In this document: positions 58,462 to 64,000 of the stretch, piece by piece | Layout: each line of letters opens with the position of its first letter | Numbering within the stretch: the stretch's first letter is position 1 | Source: Absidia repens | Taxonomy: Eukaryota; Mucoromycota; Mucoromycetes; Mucorales; Cunninghamellaceae | Assembly: GCA_002105175.1 (NCBI GenBank) | Contig: MCGE01000004.1 | Location: forward strand, 1,550,001-1,614,000 | Length of the DNA: 64,000 nt | Reading direction: 5' to 3' | Notes under the pieces: model-generated | What the model saw: only the letters and a program-made list of their open reading frames with translations | What the model was told of the DNA's origin: nothing | The model's database searches: none | Program-made: the position numbers and the translations under genes

Positions 58462-59796
58462 TGACTTGGTAGATCTTGTTTATATCAGGGGCATTTTTTT
58501 GTAAATGGACTAAATACTGGTGAAGCAAGGTGGGAGAGATATCGCTTGTCCCGGTTTTCTCGATCAGTTCAGCTTGTCTTGTCAAGAACTTGTCTATCTG
58601 GTTCACGGAGACCCATCCTGCAGAAGAAAAGGGAATATAATGACCAAACCCATGAGTTGTTGTGATAAAGCTTAATCATAGTTTGCTTATTTTTGTTTTG
58701 TTTTTACCACCCATCTGAGGAAGCGGGACTTTTTCAATAGCGTGTTGTCTTGTCCTTGTAGGGTGACCCGATGTAGGAGAGTCTTTGTCCGCATAAGCCG
58801 TCCATTTATTGTTGTTGTTGTTTTCGTCCGTTAACAGACTTTCCAGAGATCGATTATCAGTTGTTTGAGTGACATAGGCACGATAGATTTCAAATATAAC
58901 ATTGGTTTCCTGCACAGTCGATTGAAAATATTCTATTCTACACCGTCGCACAAATAAGCCGAAGACGCTGGCACCATCCTACATGAGAGAACATAAAAGT
59001 AATGGATCAGTGAGTATTTTCATCTTGTAGCAGTCAAACAAATCACGGCACTTCGAAAGCATTTACCAAGATAGTAATTTCGGTACCAGTCTAGTATGCG
59101 CGAATAAGAATAGAAAAAATAAATTGTGAGTATTAGATCAGTAAGTTACATGGTGTTTATAAGCGATCTTCTTTCATATTCGCATACCTCGTCCAGTTTT
59201 TCTTCCATGATATCAATAAGAGCTAAATGAACAAATGTTGGTGAGTTTCGTTGATGCATAAATAATTGGTGTTGTTCCTTACAATACATAAACTGGAATA
59301 GACTATCAGGATATTCAATCCCAAGAAGCTATAGTTTGTTTGTTTTTCAAAAAATCCTAGTTAGTATCAATCATTCAGGACCTATAGACTATACCAGAGT
59401 TCCATCCTATTTTCTTTTGACTCACTTTGCTTCGAAGTGTTTCAACTGTCGCTGTATTGGCTGGAGCTTCTTCAAACGTCAGAAGCACGTCAAAGATATC
59501 TTGTAAAACTGGTTCTGTGTCTGCTTCCTTGTTTTTCTATACGCAAACAGAAAAAAAAAAGGATAGATAAATTAGTGTGGCAGTTATACATATATGTATG
59601 TATGTATTTTCTTTACCAAGACTTCTTGGACCAAGTAGACTACGGCTTTGGGGATGATTCTATGAGGAAACATCTGGAAGCGGCAAAATTCGTATATCAT
59701 GTAGAGCAGGACAATCTTAAACGGAGTGATGAGCTGCGTTCTTATGATTGGTCCAATTGATACATCGTCTTCAATCACATCGATAGATCGCTTCAT
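56168..59796 (-). CDS. APC5: Anaphase-promoting complex subunit 5
   Basis: Nineteen exons (minus): 59617-59796, 59426-59536, 59283-59328, 59188-59222, 59067-59090, 58708-58978, 58461-58617, 58280-58369, 58129-58204, 57963-58030, 57739-57892, 57518-57641, 57307-57407, 57093-57226, 56888-57020, 56712-56810, 56451-56627, 56284-56377, 56168-56205; 703 residues. The APC5-specific TPR segment is clear: FFAYCFSTKGTPMYHYALLN, LGVLEAKFGHSRAALYALEE, AVKAARECQDDDCL, and further TPR-like helices to the end (YYINGEYSVAMGYLEDFAKL, AALR-type repeats). APC5 is a scaffold of the APC/C ubiquitin ligase platform that drives anaphase and mitotic exit. Exon 5 is a 24-nt micro-exon. If the last intron is kept, the protein ends HDGKK instead of DELPWPASQLVQ. 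Its N-terminus and some short exons are less certain. Confidence 0.85.
58425..58458. repeat. T34 homopolymer at a 5' splice site (A34 on coding strand)
   Basis: On the minus strand the intron after APC5 exon 7 reads GT followed directly by 34 A. Confidence 0.85.
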
Positions 59797-60736
59797 GTTG
59801 AATCAACCCGAGTCGTGGGCTATATTTTTGAAGAATGATAAAAAAAGAGCGTGTTCAAAATTTTTTGGCTAGAGCGCAAAAAAAAAGGTGAGAAAATATT
59901 TAAATCCCGCATCAGTCGACCATCAGTAACATTTCATATCATAATGCAACTACCGTAAAACCTTATAGTAGTTTTTTCATTATCAAATGGGGCCCTTAAA
60001 ATTTCTACATATCTTGGGGAGTGTAATATACAATGTAACTGGTGTAGCATATCATTCTACATCAATATGAAATCAGTATTTCATATCTGGTAGTGTGTCG
60101 TCCTGCACAGGAAGAACGATGGGGTGATGATCATCTTTCTCTTTGTACATACATAAAATGAACTAAGATACGTTCATTTATCATATGTTTGTGCATTTTC
60201 TCATACATGGAGTACATAATTTTGCAAGGAAATACATATTGTATCTTTAACACTTTTGAAAGCTTGTCGTGAATGAACTACCAAATGAAGTAGATCTCTT
60301 CCGGGTGTTCTCCGAAACATTCTATTTTCAAGAAAAAAACAATTACATATGAGCATTTTTACATGTCTTGTGACGATGCACATGAGAAAATAGTTGCCAT
60401 CACCCTGTTTTGTTATAGTTACCAGGTGACAATGCCTTGCAATGAAACAAGCGTGTCACTTTTTTTTTTTTTTTTTGCTGCCATTTAGTATAAATAAATG
60501 TAATAAACTTTATTTATGCTTTGTGCAAGTGGCAAAACTGTTCATAAAACGGCGAGGTCAAGGTATACGCATGAAAGCTGAGTTTCAAAGCGATTTCTCC
60601 TGTGAAAATTGGGGACAATAAGAGCACCGTGGGTGCGGGATTTGAATATAAATATAAATATCGTCTTGTTTATTTTTGTTTCTTGTTTCTTTGTTTCTCC
60701 TTTTTTTTATTATTATTATTATTATAAAATAAACAA
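59797..60736. other. Divergent intergenic region of APC5 and the downstream orphan
   Basis: About 940 bp. Near the APC5 side is ATTTAAATCCCGC (59898-59910); near the other gene is, on the minus strand, TTCAAATCCCGCACCC (60631-60646), followed by ATATAAATATAAATA (60646-60660), a likely TATA element. The middle has a T16 run near 60460 and no ORF worth calling. Confidence 0.5.
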
Positions 60737-61687
60737 ATGCTCGACTTTTTATCGTCACCTGTTTTATTTCCTTCTGATATGGATTTACCAAAATTATCTG
60801 CTGGAGCCACCTTCAAACTACCTGAACCTATGAATTGGGCTGATCATGATTATTATAACACTATGGTGGACAAGTCTATGACAAGCTTGACGGATTTGAC
60901 CAAACTAGAACCAGTCAATGAAAACAACATGCACGTGTATGCACCTTTTATTCTTGATGGTACTAAACGTAATACAGCCACGCATCTTGGAAAGGCGGTA
61001 ACTGATGGTTTTGCTGATGATCACTCAAAACGTCTGGCGCTCTTGGGTCTAGCTCAATCTATGGTTCAAGCCTATTCATTACCTTTTTACTCGACACCAA
61101 TGAATCCTGGTATTATTGTTGGTGACAAAGATGATGATGAAAAACAGCGAGGTCTATTGCGGGCTAATTTACGCGGTGCTCTGGATGTAGTAGAACATGA
61201 TATGCAACAAAATGGTCACGATTCCTTATACTCTAGTAGAAAACATCAACAACCTATCAGCAATTCATTTTTATCCAACGAGTGCATCAATGGACAATGG
61301 TCGTGGCGAGAAGAAATAGTTGATGTACCTGATTTGGTGCATTCCGTGTGCTCTTCACCCTCCACTCATTCACTTGCGGAAGATCGTCACCCATCGACCC
61401 CTGTGCTATTGGAAAGTGGTATTTCTTATGTGGATAATGACGCCCCTGATGAACAACAACTGCACGACGAAATAGCGACAACCTTGCCAATGCCATCAAC
61501 AATATCAGTAACGCCATCAATCACATCATTGCAGCAGCACCCTCAACACGATCAAAACATGAAAAAGCCTCGGTCGATCAACAAATGGATGACCAAAATG
61601 AAACATGCTACCTCAATAGTGAAACAAGACTGCGTTAAGTCCATCTCAAGTACTTCCCGCAAAGTATGTCAGTGGATCAAGAAATGA
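60737..61687 (+). CDS. Hypothetical protein (orphan)
   Basis: An intronless ORF of 316 residues, start at the first ATG about 75 bases after a TATA-like element. Composition is protein-like: an acidic-hydrophobic N-terminus (FLSSPVLFPSDMDLPKLSAG), a possible conserved block (MHVYAPFILDGTKR, LGKAVTDGFADDHSKRLALL, GLAQSMVQAYSLPFY), a Ser/Pro/His-rich middle, and a basic amphipathic C-terminus (INKWMTKMKHATSIVKQD) ending CQWIKK. No membrane span and no known domain are seen. A poly(A) signal (TCAATAAAA) lies at about 61905. I do not recognise it; it may be Mucoromycota-specific. Confidence 0.7.
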   Translation: MLDFLSSPVLFPSDMDLPKLSAGATFKLPEPMNWADHDYYNTMVDKSMTSLTDLTKLEPVNENNMHVYAPFILDGTKRNTATHLGKAVTDGFADDHSKRLALLGLAQSMVQAYSLPFYSTPMNPGIIVGDKDDDEKQRGLLRANLRGALDVVEHDMQQNGHDSLYSSRKHQQPISNSFLSNECINGQWSWREEIVDVPDLVHSVCSSPSTHSLAEDRHPSTPVLLESGISYVDNDAPDEQQLHDEIATTLPMPSTISVTPSITSLQQHPQHDQNMKKPRSINKWMTKMKHATSIVKQDCVKSISSTSRKVCQWIKK

Positions 61688-63427
61688 TGGTGGATTCCTA
61701 AAGAAATAGTAGCTAGTCTTCTTTCTATGTATATATCATAGTAGTATAGTTTATTTTATTATATAGTATAATGTATATATTAGTTTTTAGTTTGCATAAA
61801 TGGGATGAGGGTTTGATTATAGTGTACAGGCTACGCTCTAGTTATCGTCATCTCCATTTGTTTATCTCATAGTTAGAAAAAAGAAAATTAATTGCAGTAT
61901 TTTGTCAATAAAAATTACTTAGTCATGAATATTTTTGATTATGTGTGTATGATGCAGGTGAATGAATAGGAATGGTCTGTGTGTTTTCCAAATTTACGCG
62001 GATAGGTTTGACTTTGATTCCCGCTTCCAAGTCATTCTTGTACTACCATGTGGAAGAAATGTGCTGTAAATTCATGCTTCTTTTTCTCCATCCTAGGAAC
62101 ACATTGCCCATAGAACGCATGGAATGTATGGCTCTCATGAAAACAATTAAAGTTTTATAGCTTTCTGCCATGCGTTTTTGTTGCCATTCATTTTTGCACG
62201 CTGCTTGTGATTATTCGCTTTGTTTTGTTTGAGGCCAAAAAATAATACATTTTCCTAAAAAAAAAACCCCCCCCAATATAATACATAGTAAATCAATGTT
62301 GATACTGTACTGGGGATGATGATATGATATCATTTACGCATGGGGTATGTTATCATAGCATGGAAAGAGCCTCTTTTTTTTTTTTTTTTTTTTTGTGATG
62401 TCCCCATGATACGATACACCAACATAAAAGTGCTTCAACCCCATTTCCTTTTTCAACCCATACAAAACCTCGATGTTAACCTTTCGTTCTAATCCAAGAA
62501 AAAAACTTTGAATGATTTTATGCAACGTTGTACATTACTGACCGTGCTTGGAATAAAAGTGATTTTTTTTTCTTTGAGGATTTCCTCGTCCAGCGTCGAT
62601 CATTTTCTTTATCTGTGCCAGTCACACCAAAACTCGATCGACGGTGGTATGAAATTGCTTATTTTTGAGAATCAATAAAAATGGTTATAATACCATATAA
62701 ATTCCCAACAGTAATCTTTTTTGCATTGCTGGTCACCACTCATCAAAGGCACACAGTAATCTTAGTCCTTTGAGAAAATTTAATGCGTCGGACTCTCATT
62801 TGAACTGCTCAAGGCAAAAATAGGATACTTCAGTTTCCATGACCATTATAGTCTGTATAAGTGTTATTATTATTTTTGATTTGTTTACTGTTGTTGTTTT
62901 TTTAATAAGGGATATGTTTTACTTTAGTTGTTTTATACTCATTTAGCTTTTATTTAGGAAATATGACGTACGATGCGATACGATATTAAAATCAATGTCA
63001 ACTTGACTGTTTCTTGGTTGTAAATTTTGGTTTTTTACTACTACTGATGAGTACATCAAAACCAAGATTGCGGTAATGATGAGGGGGTGGGAGTTAAAAG
63101 AGCGGTCGTCGTATTTTTACTAGTGTTCAGGTATTAGAATGTCTGAGATGTACAACAGTGGGACAAGAGAAACAAGGGCACTTGTCTAATACTGCACATT
63201 GATTGGTCCAAAAGCTCACTATATTTTGATAGCTAACCTTGGCTGACACATTCTGAAAAGAAACCAACATTGACACTACACCCAAGAGTCATGGTGACTC
63301 GGGGGTTGAAAATTATCACGTCTTGTCCCAGGACCACTGTTTTTTTTCTTTTTTTTTTTTCGTCCTCTTTTTTTCTCATTTGTATACCCATATCTTCTTC
63401 TCTTTTTATCTATCTTTTGACTTCGTC
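61688..63427. other. Intergenic stretch
   Basis: About 1.7 kb with poly(T) runs (62371-62393), a C9-10 patch near 62266-62275 and no convincing gene; short ORFs at 61972 and 62334 look random. The last 100 bases are pyrimidine-rich, as in other promoters here. Confidence 0.5.
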
Positions 63428-64000
63428 ATGGATTCTACCGGTGATAGTGCAAGCCAAGCTTCTTCTTTTACCGATGATGAAAAAAAGCAGCCCTCTCCCA
63501 CCATGCGACAATCCACTCGACGAGCTCCTCCAATACCAACTCCACCTTTTCTAAACAAATTTGCCACCACAGCCAATGACAAATATACCCAAAGCTTACG
63601 CCGTGATCTTTTATTATCCAACTTTGATCGAAACCTCACTGTCGAACAAGCCCACTTTGATGCCACTCCCTCACTTGGTGTCCCTCAAGATAACTTTGCA
63701 GTGACAGGAAACCCTGGAGGCTCCTCTATTCCCAGTGATTTATCAAATGGTTCAGCCAATGATAACAACAACAGCAACAATAGTGACAACAACTACAACA
63801 ATAGCCACAACAACAACAATAATAATATTGTCAACAATCCCGAATACTACGGTCATACCAATAACGGCTACAACGATGAACACAATTATTATGCAACCAA
63901 CAATGGCAACAGTAGTATTTATCCACCCAATATTGGAGCACATTCTCCCCCTCTTGGTCCCATGTTAACACCGCCAGCAGAATCCAATCATATCAGCCGT
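63428..64000 (+). CDS. Asn-rich protein, N-terminal part (runs off the window)
   Basis: An ORF opens at ATG 63428 and is still open at the last base (191 codons). It starts MDSTGDSASQASSFTDDEKK, has a basic/Pro-rich stretch (MRQSTRRAPPIPTPPFLNKF), a globular-looking segment (YTQSLRRDLLLSNFDRN), then a long Asn/Tyr/Ser-rich region from about residue 112. The start follows a pyrimidine-rich leader with ATACCCATAT. Asn-rich N-termini are common in fungal RNA-binding and transcription proteins, but no domain is in view, so no function is given. Confidence 0.65.
   Translation, partial: MDSTGDSASQASSFTDDEKKQPSPTMRQSTRRAPPIPTPPFLNKFATTANDKYTQSLRRDLLLSNFDRNLTVEQAHFDATPSLGVPQDNFAVTGNPGGSSIPSDLSNGSANDNNNSNNSDNNYNNSHNNNNNNIVNNPEYYGHTNNGYNDEHNYYATNNGNSSIYPPNIGAHSPPLGPMLTPPAESNHISR

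Noticed and set aside
62334..62525. Minus-strand ORF with a Lys run
   Set aside because: Created by a poly(T) homopolymer; no support.

Overview
The window is nuclear DNA from an early-diverging filamentous fungus, most likely Mucoromycota/Mucorales. Reasons: dense genes with many short introns (about 50-100 bp, GTAAGT/GTAAAA donors, TAG/CAG acceptors), A+T-rich intergenic DNA full of long poly(A)/poly(T) runs, fungal families (AP-1-like bZIP, Stc1-domain protein, PtaB/Adn1-like LIM-binding cofactor, alpha-arrestins), and a propionyl-CoA carboxylase alpha subunit, which most Dikarya lack. No rRNA, canonical tRNA, CRISPR or prokaryotic feature was seen. Species cannot be fixed from the sequence alone.

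Layout. 0-6 kb: small secreted orphan (+), two-exon orphan (+), a repeat-filled gap, and an intronless, very divergent histone H2A (-). 7.8-16.5 kb (+): two tandem alpha-arrestin paralogues, an SLC35F/EamA-type transporter and mitochondrial propionyl-CoA carboxylase alpha. 16.7-22.3 kb: a Myb/SANT-like gene between two dispersed repeats. 22.3-30.7 kb (-): a 2,027-residue protein with three START-like modules and a C-terminal membrane anchor, then a nine-exon short-chain dehydrogenase. 31-35 kb: gene-poor, two repeats and a degenerate minisatellite. 35.4-43 kb: LIM-binding cofactor (-) divergent from an Stc1-domain gene (+), and galactokinase (-) divergent from a bZIP factor (+). 43-45 kb: another repeat. 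45-54.9 kb (-): a 23-exon neurofibromin/IRA RasGAP. 56.2-59.8 kb (-): 19-exon APC/C subunit APC5. 60.7-61.7 kb (+): an orphan. 63.4 kb to the edge (+): the start of an Asn-rich protein.

Functional themes are signalling (RasGAP, bZIP, arrestins, PtaB-like cofactor), chromatin (H2A variant, Stc1), cell cycle (APC5), lipid handling (START protein) and metabolism (PCC, galactokinase, SDR). No operon-like logic is expected; possible coupling is limited to short divergent promoters (37731-38011, 41330-41794).

The best candidates for something undescribed are: (1) a dispersed, non-coding, roughly 0.7-1 kb repeat family with at least six copies in both orientations, a B-box/CACGTG-like head, a conserved hairpin-prone core and serial AATAAA-containing modules; (2) a U-UUU-UUA heptamer located exactly where the neurofibromin reading frame must shift by -1; (3) an in-frame, stop-free 66-nt intron directly before the arginine finger of that RasGAP; (4) an H2A lacking part of the acidic patch; (5) introns whose donor or acceptor is fused to a long poly(A) run.

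Exon coordinates were derived by hand from splice consensus, phase and protein continuity; small offsets are possible.
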